Assembly: GCA_030418545.1 (NCBI GenBank)
Contig: QAIB01000002.1
Location: 434,001 to 498,000 of the forward strand
Direction of reading: 5' to 3'
Source of the DNA: Xenophilus aerolatus
GTDB lineage: Bacteria > Pseudomonadota > Gammaproteobacteria > Burkholderiales > Burkholderiaceae_C
Length of the DNA: 64,000 nucleotides
Of this stretch, positions 1-9,945 are shown one piece after another. A program made the position numbers and the translations under genes. Positions within the stretch are counted from its first letter, which is position 1. The number at the start of each line of letters is the position of its first letter. Under the pieces are notes generated by a model that was not told the DNA's origin, made no database searches, and saw nothing but the letters and a program-made list of their open reading frames with translations.

Positions 1-1476
1 TCGCGCAACCGCAGCCTGCACCAGTTCGCCAACCGCTGGCGCGATGCGGGCCACGTGAGCGAGAAGGTCTTCGCCGAGCTGCAGCCGCAGTGGAACGAGG
101 CCATGGCCGCTGCCCGCGGCCCGCTCGAAGCGGCCCAGAAGGCCAGCGTCGAGCGTCGCCAGCAGATGATTGCCGAGGCCACCGAGCTCGGCGCCGCGCC
201 GCAGCTGCGCATCGACGCCGTCAAGGCGCTGCAGCAGCGCTGGCAGGCCGAGGCCCAGGCCGTGCCGCTGGAGCGTCGCCACGAACAGAAGCTGTGGGAC
301 GCGTTCCGCAAGCCGATCGACGACGCCTTCCAGCGCAAGACGGCCGACCGCGAGCGCGCCGCCGCCGCGCTGGGCGAACATGACCGCGCCGTGCTCGAGG
401 CCTCGAAGGCGCTGGAGGCCGCCAACGGCACCGGCGACGCGCAGAAGATCCGTGCCGCCATGGCCGCCCTCGAGGCCGCGCTGCGCGGCCAGCGCGCGGC
501 GCAGTCGGCCCCTGTTTCCGACGCCAGTCCGGCTGCAGCGCCCGACGGTCCTGCGCAGGGCGCTACGGAAGTCGTAGCGCCTGGCCAGGCCGCCGCCGAG
601 TTCGCGGAGAGCGCACAGCTCAGCGACGAAGGCACGGCCGATGCCGGCAGCGCCGCGCCTGCTCCTGCGGCCGCCGACCTGGTCGCGCCGGCGGACGGCG
701 CCGATCCGTCGGCGCGCGCCGACGCCGAGGAAGCGCGCGAGGCCGCCGCACCCGCCGCGGCACCCAAGCCCGCGCCGCGTCCCGTGGTCGCCGTGCGTGG
801 TGACGACCGGCCCGGTGCCCAGCGCCCGGCCACGGCTGCAGTCCAGGGCGGCCGCGGCCGTCCGGGCGACCGGCGCGACGCGCGTGGCGCACCGGCCGGC
901 CGTGGCAACGACCGCGCCGGCCCCCGCAGCGACGACCGACGTGGCGGCGGCGACCGCTTCGGCGGGGACCGGGGTGGCCGCTTCGGCGACCGCCCGCCGC
1001 GCGAAGACCGCGGTCCGCGCCTGGGCGATACCGCCTTCCGCGCGCAGCGCGACGCGCTCGAGCACGCCCAGGCCGCCCTGCGCAAGCTGGCGGCGCAGGC
1101 GCAGGGCGAGGTCGTCACCCAACTGCTCGGGGCCTGGGAGCAGCGCGACGGCGCGGCCCTGCCCAGCCCGCAGGACCTGGGCCGCGGCGTGTCGGCGTCG
1201 GTGCGCTCGCAATGGGCGCAGGCGATCGGCGGTGCGCCCGCCGGCGACGCGGGCGAAGCGCTGCTGCGTCTGGAGATGGCGGCCGACGTGCCGACGCCGG
1301 CCGACCAGCTCGACGCGCGCCGCGCTCTGCAGCTCAAGCTGCTCACCCAGCGCAACCAGCCCGGCCCGGCCGAGACCTGGGCGCAGGATGCCGGCCGCGT
1401 GCTGGCGACAGCGCACGACGCGGCCAACGCGCGGCGCCTGCAGAGCGCGCTGCGTACGCTGCTGCGCAAGGGCTGA
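1..1476 (+). CDS. DUF349 domain protein, 3' part (5' end outside window)
   Basis: The frame is open from base 1 and runs to TGA at 1474-1476, giving 491 residues, so the true start lies upstream; the GTG at 55 is internal. The first residues (tryptophan- and charge-rich helices such as NRWRDAG and QPQWNEAM) fit the helical DUF349 repeat, a family of unknown biochemical role. About residues 160-350 are low complexity: an Ala/Pro stretch, then an Arg/Gly/Asp-rich stretch (about residues 285-350) resembling disordered RGG-type nucleic-acid-binding tails. A helical C-terminal part follows. A repeat/terminator lies just downstream. Family call is moderately sure; the function is unknown. Confidence 0.8.
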   Translation, partial: SRNRSLHQFANRWRDAGHVSEKVFAELQPQWNEAMAAARGPLEAAQKASVERRQQMIAEATELGAAPQLRIDAVKALQQRWQAEAQAVPLERRHEQKLWDAFRKPIDDAFQRKTADRERAAAALGEHDRAVLEASKALEAANGTGDAQKIRAAMAALEAALRGQRAAQSAPVSDASPAAAPDGPAQGATEVVAPGQAAAEFAESAQLSDEGTADAGSAAPAPAAADLVAPADGADPSARADAEEAREAAAPAAAPKPAPRPVVAVRGDDRPGAQRPATAAVQGGRGRPGDRRDARGAPAGRGNDRAGPRSDDRRGGGDRFGGDRGGRFGDRPPREDRGPRLGDTAFRAQRDALEHAQAALRKLAAQAQGEVVTQLLGAWEQRDGAALPSPQDLGRGVSASVRSQWAQAIGGAPAGDAGEALLRLEMAADVPTPADQLDARRALQLKLLTQRNQPGPAETWAQDAGRVLATAHDAANARRLQSALRTLLRKG

Positions 1477-1499
1477 GCACGGGCGGCCTCGGCTGCCTT

Positions 1500-1560
1500 G
1501 CTACCAAATCGATGGCTGCTGGCGCCCGTCCGACGGGCGCTGGCAGCTTATTTTTTTTGA
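1500..1560 (+). repeat. GCTAYC-family palindromic repeat acting as terminator
   Basis: GCTACCAAATCGATGGC is followed by a GC-rich stem, GCTG.TGGCGCCCGT pairing with ACGGGCGC.GGCAGC, and a run of eight T (1551-1558). It is one copy of a short dispersed element seen about nine times in this window, and here it has the shape of a rho-independent terminator for the DUF349 gene. Confidence 0.7.
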
Positions 1561-1602
1561 GGCTTTGCCACGCCGAACCTAGTGATCGGTGCGTGCGCTG
1601 GC

Positions 1603-2424
1603 TCAGGCGTGGTCGGCGCGCTGTTCGGCGCGGCCGAGGAAGAACTCGTCGAACAGCGGTCGCAGCGTCGGCATTTCGGTCGCGAAGCGGGCCGGTTCGA
1701 CGAAGTAGGCCTCGCAGGCGACGGCGAAGAACTCGCCCATCGACGAGGCGGCATAGCCGTCCAGCCATGGCGGCTCGCCGCCGAAGCGCTCGGCCACGAT
1801 GGCCTGTTCGCGAAAGACGTCGTAGGCGGCCTGCATCGTCGCCAGCCAGTGCGCATGGGCCTCGCGCGCGGTCGCTTGGCCGCCGAAGCCGGCCGGCAGG
1901 GGCGGGCAGCCGTCGACGCCACCACCGCGCATGTCGATCTTGTGGGCGAACTCGTGGATCACCACGTTCAGGATCGGCCCGGTTGCCTGGCCGCCGCCTT
2001 CCTGCACATGCGGCCAGCTCAGCATCACGGGGCCGTGCTCGCGCGCCTCGCCGATGATGGCCTCGTCGTACTCGTGCACCACGCCGGCCTCGTCGATGGC
2101 CACGCGCGGCGTCGTCACTTCCTCGGGCACGACCACGATGCCGACGAAGTCGTCGTACCAGTCCAGGCCGCTCAGCGGCGCATTCAGGTGGAGCACCGGC
2201 AGCACCGCCTGCGCGGCGATCGCGAGCGCCACCTCGTCGGTGATGCTGAAGCCCAGGGCGCCGTGGAACTCCTTGTCCTGCAGGAAGCGGGCGGTCAGTT
2301 CGCGCAGTCGCTGCAGGTCCTGGGCGTCGCGCCGCGCCAGGAAGGGGTAGGCGCTGAGCGTGGCGAGCCACTCGGCCTCGGGAATCTCGGGAGCGGCCCG
2401 CAGGCCGCGCAGCCATCGGAACAT
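1603..2424 (-). CDS. mtfA: MtfA-type zinc peptidase
   Basis: A 273-residue protein starting MFRWLRGLRAAP. The zinc-peptidase motif HEFAHKID lies at about residues 157-164, with a downstream acidic helix ending in EFFAVACEAYF that would supply the third ligand, as in the MtfA (DgsA anti-repressor) family. In enterobacteria MtfA binds the glucose regulator Mlc. No Mlc gene is visible here, so only the peptidase fold is supported. The start was chosen because it opens the conserved N-terminus and lies 10 bp after the stop of lpxH; the longer frame would overlap lpxH. Probably last gene of the leftward ppiB-lpxH-mtfA block. Confidence 0.85.
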   Translation of the reverse strand: MFRWLRGLRAAPEIPEAEWLATLSAYPFLARRDAQDLQRLRELTARFLQDKEFHGALGFSITDEVALAIAAQAVLPVLHLNAPLSGLDWYDDFVGIVVVPEEVTTPRVAIDEAGVVHEYDEAIIGEAREHGPVMLSWPHVQEGGGQATGPILNVVIHEFAHKIDMRGGGVDGCPPLPAGFGGQATAREAHAHWLATMQAAYDVFREQAIVAERFGGEPPWLDGYAASSMGEFFAVACEAYFVEPARFATEMPTLRPLFDEFFLGRAEQRADHA

Positions 2425-2434
2425 GGGCGGGACT

Positions 2435-3211
2435 TCAGCGCAGATCGACGCGCTGCGCACCGGCGGCCGACAGGCACAACAGCTGCGCACGCGGTGGATG
2501 GGCGGCGGCGTCCCAGTCGCTGAGCACGATGCGCGAGAGGCCATCGCCGAGGTCGTGGTCTGCCGGACGGTGGGTGTGGCCGTGGATCAGCGTGTCGGCA
2601 CGGGCGGCACGCAGCCATTGCGCGGCCGCGGCATCGTCGACGTCCGCCCACGGGTTGCGAGGGTCGGCCTTGCGCGCCTCGCTCTGGGTGCGGATTTCGC
2701 GTGCCAGCGCACGGCGCTCGGTCAAGGGGCGGGTGAGGAAGGCCTGCTGCCAGGCGGGCGTGCGCACCTGGGCACGGAAGGCGAGGTAGTCGGTGTCGGC
2801 CAGGCAGAGCAGGTCGCCGTGGCTCAGCAGCCAGCGCCGGCCCTGGAACTCCAGCACCGTCGGGTCGGCGATGAGGTGCATGCCGGTCGCGTCGGCCAGG
2901 GTCTGGCCGACGAGGAAGTCCCGGTTGCCGTGCAGGAAGTAGACGGGAAGGCGCCGGGCCGCGTCGCGCAGCCACTGCGCCGCGCGATGCTCGAAGCCGT
3001 CGGCCTCGGCCGCGTCGTCGCCGACCCAGACCTCGAACAGGTCGCCGAGGATGAACAGCGCATCGGCCGGCGTGGTCTGGAGGTAGCCGCGCCAGGCCTC
3101 GATCGTCGCAGGCTCGCCGTCCTGCAGGTGCAGGTCGGACACGATGTCGACCGTGCGCCAGGATGCGGGCGCGACCAGCTCGGCGAAGTCGATGGACCCG
3201 TGCCCCGTCAT
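2435..3211 (-). CDS. lpxH: UDP-2,3-diacylglucosamine diphosphatase
   Basis: A 258-residue calcineurin-type phosphoesterase. The metal-binding motifs appear in order: SDLHL (25-29), GDLFEVW (56-62), HGNRD (94-98), a central SHGD and a C-terminal HGHTHRP. This set fits LpxH, which removes UMP from UDP-2,3-diacylglucosamine to give lipid X in lipid A synthesis on the inner face of the membrane. Length is close to the usual 240 residues with a short N-terminal extension. It lies 25 bp downstream of ppiB and 10 bp upstream of mtfA, so the three are likely co-transcribed. Confidence 0.93.
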   Translation of the reverse strand: MTGHGSIDFAELVAPASWRTVDIVSDLHLQDGEPATIEAWRGYLQTTPADALFILGDLFEVWVGDDAAEADGFEHRAAQWLRDAARRLPVYFLHGNRDFLVGQTLADATGMHLIADPTVLEFQGRRWLLSHGDLLCLADTDYLAFRAQVRTPAWQQAFLTRPLTERRALAREIRTQSEARKADPRNPWADVDDAAAAQWLRAARADTLIHGHTHRPADHDLGDGLSRIVLSDWDAAAHPPRAQLLCLSAAGAQRVDLR

Positions 3212-3236
3212 GGCCGCGCCTGCGTTGGGAAGGCGC

Positions 3237-3749
3237 TTATTCCGAAAGGACCGTGGCCTTCTCGATCAGCACGTCCTCGACCGGCACGTCGTCGTGGAAG
3301 CCCTTGCGGCCGGTCTTGACCTTGCGCAGCGCGTCGACGATCTCGGTGCCCGACACCACCTTGCCGAACACGGCGTAACCCCAGCCCTGGGCGGTGGGTG
3401 CGGTGTGGTTCAGGAAGTCGTTCTTGGCCACGTTGATGAAGAACTGCGCCGTGGCCGAGTGCGGTGCGCTGGTGCGCGCCATGGCGACGGTGTACATGTC
3501 GTTCTTCAGGCCGTTGTTGGCCTCGTTGGTGATCTCGGCCTGCGTGGGCTTCTGCTTCATGCCGGGCTCGAAACCGCCGCCCTGGATCATGAAGCCGTCG
3601 ATCACGCGGTGGAACACGGTGCCGTCGTAGTGGCCGCTCTTGACGTAGGCGAGGAAGTTCTCGACCGACTTGGGCGCCTTCTCGCGATCGAGTTCGAGGA
3701 CGACCGGGCCGTGGCCCTTGATGTTCAGTTCGACTTGTGGGTTGCTCAT
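3237..3749 (-). CDS. ppiB: Cytoplasmic cyclophilin, peptidyl-prolyl isomerase B
   Basis: A 170-residue cyclophilin domain with no signal peptide, starting [12 protein letters not shown]. The cyclophilin core is plain: [14 protein letters not shown] carries the catalytic Arg/Phe pair, followed by [17 protein letters not shown] and [13 protein letters not shown]. It catalyses cis/trans isomerisation of prolyl bonds in the cytoplasm. A paralogue with a secretion signal lies immediately upstream, and lpxH immediately downstream, all leftward. The proline-isomerase identity is secure; which client proteins it serves cannot be read from sequence. Confidence 0.92.
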   Translation of the reverse strand: MSNPQVELNIKGHGPVVLELDREKAPKSVENFLAYVKSGHYDGTVFHRVIDGFMIQGGGFEPGMKQKPTQAEITNEANNGLKNDMYTVAMARTSAPHSATAQFFINVAKNDFLNHTAPTAQGWGYAVFGKVVSGTEIVDALRKVKTGRKGFHDDVPVEDVLIEKATVLSE

Positions 3750-3808
3750 GAATGGACTCCTTCGGATGTCGGGTTGAAATGCTGCGGCCTGAGCCGCTGG
3801 ACAGCTTC

Positions 3809-4390
3809 TTACTTGACCACGGTGGCCGAGCGGATCTCGACCGGGACGGTGGGCACGTCGCGCATGCCGCCTTGCACGCCGGTGGCGACGGCGCGGATCT
3901 TGTCGACCACGTCCATCCCCGACACCACCTTGCCGAACACCGTGTAGCCGTGGCCGTCGGGGTTGGGCGCATTGAGCATGTCGTTGTTCTTCACGTTGAT
4001 GAAGAACTGCGAGGTGGCCGAGTTGGGATCGCTGGTGCGCGCCATGGCGATGGTGCCGCGGTCGTTCTTCAGGCCGTTCGATGCCTCGAGCGGAATCGGC
4101 GCGCGCGTGCTCTTTTCCTTCAGCTGCGCCGAGTAGCCGCCGCCCTGGATCATGAAGCCGTCGATGACGCGGTGGAACACCGTGCCGTCGTAGTGCTTGT
4201 CCTTGACGTACTGCAGGAAGTTCTCGACCGTCTTCGGGGCCTTGGCCGCATCGAGCTCGAGCACGATGTCGCCGAGCGAGGTGGCGAGCTTCACGCGCGG
4301 GGTGCTCTGCGCCATCGCGGGCAGATGTGCCAGGCCCACAGCCAGCAGGGCGGCGCAGGCGGCGCGGCGGGAGAACGAGGGAAAGGTCAC
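3809..4390 (-). CDS. ppiA: Periplasmic cyclophilin, peptidyl-prolyl isomerase A
   Basis: The chosen GTG start at 4390 gives 193 residues opening [18 protein letters not shown], a signal peptide with a twin basic N-region and a likely cut after LPAMA. An ATG 18 codons upstream is in frame but would bury the signal peptide and has no ribosome-binding site. The cyclophilin domain repeats the ppiB motifs ([44 protein letters not shown]). It is therefore a periplasmic prolyl isomerase, probably helping envelope protein folding. It is 59 bp upstream of its cytoplasmic paralogue, suggesting a tandem duplication with divided location. Confidence 0.88.
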   Translation of the reverse strand: MTFPSFSRRAACAALLAVGLAHLPAMAQSTPRVKLATSLGDIVLELDAAKAPKTVENFLQYVKDKHYDGTVFHRVIDGFMIQGGGYSAQLKEKSTRAPIPLEASNGLKNDRGTIAMARTSDPNSATSQFFINVKNNDMLNAPNPDGHGYTVFGKVVSGMDVVDKIRAVATGVQGGMRDVPTVPVEIRSATVVK

Positions 4391-4472
4391 GTCGGGCTCG
4401 CTTTCGGAAAACGGAGGATGGGGCAAGGAAATCGCTCGATGCACCGGCGCCGCGCCGGGCGCCGGCGACGGC

Positions 4473-5093
4473 TCACTTGTTGCGCAACACGCGCGGCGGC
4501 GTGCCGGCAGCAGCAGGCAGGGCGCCCGCTTCCGCGCTGCCCGGCGTGCTGAAGATCTGGCGAATGAGCGTCAGCTTGGGCTGCACGCTGGCATTGGCGG
4601 TGGCGAACTGCTGCGCCCTGGCGTACTGCTGCGCGGCCAGGCGCGCGTACACGTCGCCGAGGTTCTCGTGCGCGGTCGCGTAGTTCGGGTTCAGGCGAAT
4701 GGCCGATTCGAGTGCGGCGCGCGCCTTGTCGAGTTCGCCCCGGTTGGCGTACAGCGCGGCCAGGTTGTTGTAGGGCTCGGGCAGTTCGGGGTAGTCCTGC
4801 GTGAGCTTGGTGAAGGCGTCGATCGCGTCGGCCGGCTTGTTCTGTTCCGACAGGATCACGCCGCGCAGGAAGCGCATCTGCGGATCGCGCGGGTTGGCCT
4901 TGATGTACGCGTCGGCCTTGGCCAGCGCCTCGGCCGACTTGCCCGAGCGCAGCAGCGCGTTCACGTCGCCGTAATCGTCGGCGTGTGCGGCACCCATGCC
5001 CAGCAGCGCGCAGGCGAAGAGGGTGCTGGCGGCGAGGGCGCGCAGGGGGGAGGCGGGTCGGGTGGTGCGGGAGGGAAGGGCGGCGTGCGTCAT
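4473..5093 (-). CDS. Secreted tetratricopeptide-repeat protein
   Basis: A 206-residue protein with an N-terminal signal sequence (hydrophobic segment about residues 18-38, ending GMGAAHA). Three or more TPR-like helix pairs follow, with typical [18 protein letters not shown] and [16 protein letters not shown] spacing between about residues 45 and 150. A looser, alanine- and glutamine-rich tail contains [15 protein letters not shown] repeats are scaffolds for protein contacts, and here they would act in the periplasm. The gene starts the leftward block and is divergent from cysS across a 244-bp gap. No specific partner can be named. Confidence 0.85.
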   Translation of the reverse strand: MTHAALPSRTTRPASPLRALAASTLFACALLGMGAAHADDYGDVNALLRSGKSAEALAKADAYIKANPRDPQMRFLRGVILSEQNKPADAIDAFTKLTQDYPELPEPYNNLAALYANRGELDKARAALESAIRLNPNYATAHENLGDVYARLAAQQYARAQQFATANASVQPKLTLIRQIFSTPGSAEAGALPAAAGTPPRVLRNK

Positions 5094-5337
5094 GGAGCCT
5101 CGGAGAGCCTCGTGATGGGGGCGGCCGCTGCGCCGGGGTGTGCCCGCGCCGGTCGCCCGAAGTCGGCCAGGGGCCGCTTATACTCGCCGGATTGTAGCCG
5201 CGGGCCTTCCTCCGGCTTCCCTGCAATCCCCTGACGGAACGCAGTGCCGGCCCGCACATTTGGCTGCACAATGCAGCGCCGTTCACTGGACGGCGCTCTG
5301 CTTTTTGGCCCCGTGCATCGGTGCCGTCCCGAATCCC

Positions 5338-6714
<1,377 letters not shown>

Positions 6715-6736
6715 TTGCTCCCGTTCCGCCGCCCCC

Positions 6737-7399
6737 ATGTCGCCTGCCCGCAAGTCCGCTGCGCCCGCCGAGATCGAGTTCGTCACCCCCGACTACTGGG
6801 AAGACGCCTGCAAGCACCTGGTCAAGAAGGACCGGGTGATGCGCCGCCTCATCCCCCAGTTCGGCGATGCCCGGCTGCAGTCGCGCGGCGACGCCTTCAC
6901 CACCTTGGCGCGCAGCATCGTGGGCCAGCAGATCTCGGTGAAGGCGGCGCAGTCGGTGTGGGAGCGCTTCGAGAAGCTGCCGCGCAAGCTGACGCCGGCC
7001 AACGTGCTCAAGCTCAAGGTGGACGACATGCGCGCAGCCGGCCTGTCGGCACGCAAGATCGAATACCTGGTCGACCTGGCGCTGCATTTCGATTCCGGCA
7101 CCGTCCACGTCGATGCGTGGAAGGACATGGCCGACGAACTCATCATCGAGGAGCTGGTCGCCATCCGCGGCATCGGCCGCTGGACGGCCGAGATGTTCCT
7201 GATGTTCCACCTGCTGCGTCCCAACATCCTGCCGCTGGACGACATCGGCCTGATCAACGGCATCAGCACCAATTACTTCTCGGGCGACCCGGTGAGCCGC
7301 AGCGATGCGCGCGAGGTGGCGGTGGCCTGGGCGCCCTACTGCAGCGTGGCCACTTGGTATATTTGGCGGTCGCTCGAACCGGTCCCGGTTGCGTACTAA
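6737..7399 (+). CDS. DNA-3-methyladenine glycosylase (HhH-GPD family)
   Basis: A 220-residue protein of the AlkA-like helix-hairpin-helix family. The signature is [18 protein letters not shown] followed by [12 protein letters not shown], which holds the hairpin and the catalytic aspartate. [14 protein letters not shown] near residue 60 is the usual N-terminal core motif. It removes alkylated bases from DNA in base excision repair. It lacks the N-terminal domain of E. coli AlkA, like the short DNA-3-methyladenine glycosylase II proteins of betaproteobacteria. Its end lies 22 bp before accA. Confidence 0.9.
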   Translation: MSPARKSAAPAEIEFVTPDYWEDACKHLVKKDRVMRRLIPQFGDARLQSRGDAFTTLARSIVGQQISVKAAQSVWERFEKLPRKLTPANVLKLKVDDMRAAGLSARKIEYLVDLALHFDSGTVHVDAWKDMADELIIEELVAIRGIGRWTAEMFLMFHLLRPNILPLDDIGLINGISTNYFSGDPVSRSDAREVAVAWAPYCSVATWYIWRSLEPVPVAY

Positions 7400-7421
7400 G
7401 ACACAAAAAGGAGAAACGACG

Positions 7422-8399
7422 TTGGCGAAACGAACTTTTCTCGACTTCGAACAGCCCATCGCGGAGCTCGAAGGCAAGATCGAAGAACTGCGCTACGTGC
7501 AGAGCGAATCGGCGGTCGACATCTCGGAAGAGATCGACCAGCTCGGCAAGAAGAGCCTGCAGCTCACCAAGGACATCTACAGCGACCTGACGCCCTGGCA
7601 GATCACCAAGATCGCGCGTCACGCCGAACGTCCCTACACCCTCGACTACGTGCACGAGATCTTCACGGATTTCGTCGAACTGCACGGCGACCGCCATTTC
7701 TCGGACGACCTCTCCATCGTCGGCGGCCTGGCCCGCTTCAACGGCACCCCCTGCATGGTGCTGGGCCACCAGAAGGGCCGCGACACCAAGGAGCGTACCG
7801 CGCGCAACTTCGGCATGAGCAAGCCGGAGGGCTACCGCAAGGCGCTGCGCCTCATGAAGACGGCCGAGAAGTTCAAGCTGCCGGTCTTCACCTTCGTCGA
7901 CACGCCGGGCGCGTACCCGGGCATCGATGCGGAAGAGCGCGGCCAGTCCGAGGCCATCGGCCGCAACATCTACGAGATGGCGCAGCTCGAGGTGCCGATC
8001 ATCACCACCATCATCGGCGAGGGCGGCTCCGGCGGCGCCCTGGCCATCTCGGTGGCCGACCAGGTGCTCATGCTGCAGTACTCGGTGTATTCGGTGATCA
8101 GCCCCGAGGGCTGTGCCTCGATCCTGTGGAAGACCAGCGAGAAGGCCCAGGACGCGGCCGATGCCCTGGGCATCACGGCGCACCGGCTGAAGGCACTGGG
8201 CCTGATCGACAAGATCGTCAACGAGCCCGTGGGCGGCGCCCACCGCGACCACCGCCAGATGGCGGCCTTCCTCAAGCGCGCGCTCAACGACGCGCTGCGC
8301 CAGGTCAGCGACCTCAAGCCGCGCGAGCTGCTCGACCGCCGCTACGAGCGGCTGCAGAGCTACGGCCGCTTCGCCGACACCAAGGACACGGGCAAGTGA
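7422..8399 (+). CDS. accA: Acetyl-CoA carboxylase carboxyltransferase subunit alpha
   Basis: A 325-residue protein. The mature opening [19 protein letters not shown] corresponds to a TTG start at 7422, placed nine bases after a strong ribosome-binding site (AAAAGGAG, 7406-7413); there is no closer ATG. Family motifs include [16 protein letters not shown], the central [22 protein letters not shown] and [11 protein letters not shown]. With AccD it transfers carboxyl from carboxybiotin to acetyl-CoA, the first committed step of fatty acid synthesis. The rare start codon and strong SD may tune its expression. Confidence 0.96.
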   Translation: MAKRTFLDFEQPIAELEGKIEELRYVQSESAVDISEEIDQLGKKSLQLTKDIYSDLTPWQITKIARHAERPYTLDYVHEIFTDFVELHGDRHFSDDLSIVGGLARFNGTPCMVLGHQKGRDTKERTARNFGMSKPEGYRKALRLMKTAEKFKLPVFTFVDTPGAYPGIDAEERGQSEAIGRNIYEMAQLEVPIITTIIGEGGSGGALAISVADQVLMLQYSVYSVISPEGCASILWKTSEKAQDAADALGITAHRLKALGLIDKIVNEPVGGAHRDHRQMAAFLKRALNDALRQVSDLKPRELLDRRYERLQSYGRFADTKDTGK

Positions 8400-8417
8400 A
8401 GCACGCCGCCGCGCGCC

Positions 8418-8711
8418 TCAGCGCGTGCGGCGTGCGGCCCGCTGCTCGACCTGCGCCCTGAGGGCACCGTGCAGTTCCGGCGGGAGGAACTGCATCGCCA
8501 GGCGCAGCAGCAGCATGGCGACCACGCCGTCGTCGAGCCAGCCGAGCAGCGGCACGACGTCCGGGATCAGGTCCACGGGGCTCAGCACATACAACACCGC
8601 CAGCAGGGCGGTGAGCTTGGCGGCACCGGGCGTGCGCGGATCGCGCAGCATGGCCCAGACCAGGGCGAGTTCCTTGCGCATCAGCAGCCACAGACGTCCG
8701 AGTTTCCACAT
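8418..8711 (-). CDS. DUF1232 small membrane protein (YkvA family)
   Basis: A 97-residue protein with the diagnostic DUF1232 core AVLYVLSPVDLIPDVVPLLGWLDD at about residues 38-61, followed by a hydrophobic helix and an Arg-rich tail. The family is a small predicted membrane-associated protein of unknown role. It is encoded opposite to accA, converging on it with an 18-bp gap, and is divergent from tilS. Family call is firm; function is unknown. Confidence 0.85.
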   Translation of the reverse strand: MWKLGRLWLLMRKELALVWAMLRDPRTPGAAKLTALLAVLYVLSPVDLIPDVVPLLGWLDDGVVAMLLLRLAMQFLPPELHGALRAQVEQRAARRTR

Positions 8712-8887
8712 GGTGACGAAGTCCCTTCCGGTGGTGCGCCGATCGGCGCGGTCGATGTGCTCAACGTGGGGCGGTGTCCCGCGATGACAAGGCCACCCGC
8801 GCGCGTTCGCGCCAAGAATTGCCGGATGCCACCTGTGCTTGGATGGGGCCTCCGTGCCCGATGCTTCCCCGGAATTCGGGGGCGCGC

Positions 8888-9862
8888 ATGATTACGGCCT
8901 TCGAATCCGCCATGGCGGCTTTCGATCCGCCGCTGCCCCTGGCCGTCGGTTTCAGCGGTGGTGCCGACTCCACGGCGCTGCTGGTGGCCTGCGCCGAGCG
9001 TTGGCCGGGCCAGGTGCGGGCGGTGCACGTCCACCATGGACTGCAGGCCGCGGCGGATGGCTTCGAGCAGCATTGCCGCGCGCTGTGCGAGCGTCTCGGT
9101 GTGCCGCTGGAGGTGTTGCGGGTCGATGCGCGGCATGCGCCGGGTGACAGCCCCGAAGACGCCGCGCGTCGCGCGCGTTACGAGGCTTTTTCGGCCCTGG
9201 CGCACGCGGGCCGTGCAGAAGGTGCTATCAAATCCGTAGCGCTTGGCCACCACGCGGACGACCAGGCCGAAACGTTGCTGCTGGCGCTGTCGCGCGGCGC
9301 CGGCCTGCCTGGGTTGTCCGCCATGCCACGCCAAACGGAGCGTGGCGGCGTCACGCTGCACCGCCCGCTGCTCAACGTGCCGGCTGCCGACATTCGCACC
9401 TGGCTGGTGGTGCGCGGCCTGCCGTGGATCGACGACCCGACGAACGCCGACACGCGCTTCACGCGCAACCGCATCCGGGCGGAGGTGCTGCCGGCCCTGG
9501 AGCGTGCCTTCCCGCAGTTCCGCACGACCTTCGCGCGCAGCGCCGCGCATGCCGCGCAGGCCCAGGCCCTGCTCGCGGAGGTGGCGGTGCAGGACCTGGC
9601 GGCGGTGGGCGAGCCCCCGCGCATCGCTGTGCTGCGAGCGCTCTCCCGAGCCCGCCAGGCCAACGTGCTGAGACACTGGCTGGTGCGCGAGCAGGGTGCA
9701 GCGCCGAGCGCGGTGCAGCTCGATGCGCTGCTCGACCAGATCGCCGCCTGCACCACGCGCGGCCACGACATTCACCTCAAGGCGGGGCGGGGAGCGGTTC
9801 GCCGCGAGGGTGACGTACTGCGTTGCTACAATTGCCCGCCCTCGCCGAAGGCCACGCGCTGA
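8888..9862 (+). CDS. tilS: tRNA(Ile)-lysidine synthase
   Basis: A 324-residue N-type ATP pyrophosphatase. The PP-loop SGGADSTALL lies near residue 24, and the second motif GHHADDQAETLLLALSRGAG is near residues 120-140, followed by RPLLNV and DPTNAD.RFTRNRIR. It adds lysine to C34 of tRNA-Ile2, converting it from Met-like to Ile decoding. It is shorter than E. coli TilS (432) and seems to lack most of the C-terminal domain. The ATG at 8888 was chosen because it begins just before the core. A GCTATC-type repeat half lies inside the frame at residues 113-118. Confidence 0.93.
   Translation: MITAFESAMAAFDPPLPLAVGFSGGADSTALLVACAERWPGQVRAVHVHHGLQAAADGFEQHCRALCERLGVPLEVLRVDARHAPGDSPEDAARRARYEAFSALAHAGRAEGAIKSVALGHHADDQAETLLLALSRGAGLPGLSAMPRQTERGGVTLHRPLLNVPAADIRTWLVVRGLPWIDDPTNADTRFTRNRIRAEVLPALERAFPQFRTTFARSAAHAAQAQALLAEVAVQDLAAVGEPPRIAVLRALSRARQANVLRHWLVREQGAAPSAVQLDALLDQIAACTTRGHDIHLKAGRGAVRREGDVLRCYNCPPSPKATR
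9224..9240. repeat. Short GCTATC-family palindrome inside tilS
   Basis: GCTATCAAATCCGTAGC is a near-palindrome identical in form to the core of the longer dispersed repeats in this window, but here only the core is present and it is read in frame as part of tilS (AIKSVA), just before the HHADDQ motif. Confidence 0.5.
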
Positions 9863-9945
9863 TCGGTTCCTGAAGGGCACGCCGGCCCGCAGCGTCCGCT
9901 GCACTTGCCGGCAACTGCAGCGGCTTCCTTCTTCCCATTTCACCC

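Noticed and set aside
3237-4390. Tandem cyclophilins as one gene split by frameshift
   Set aside because: Each has its own start and a full cyclophilin domain, and only the upstream one has a signal peptide, so they are paralogues.
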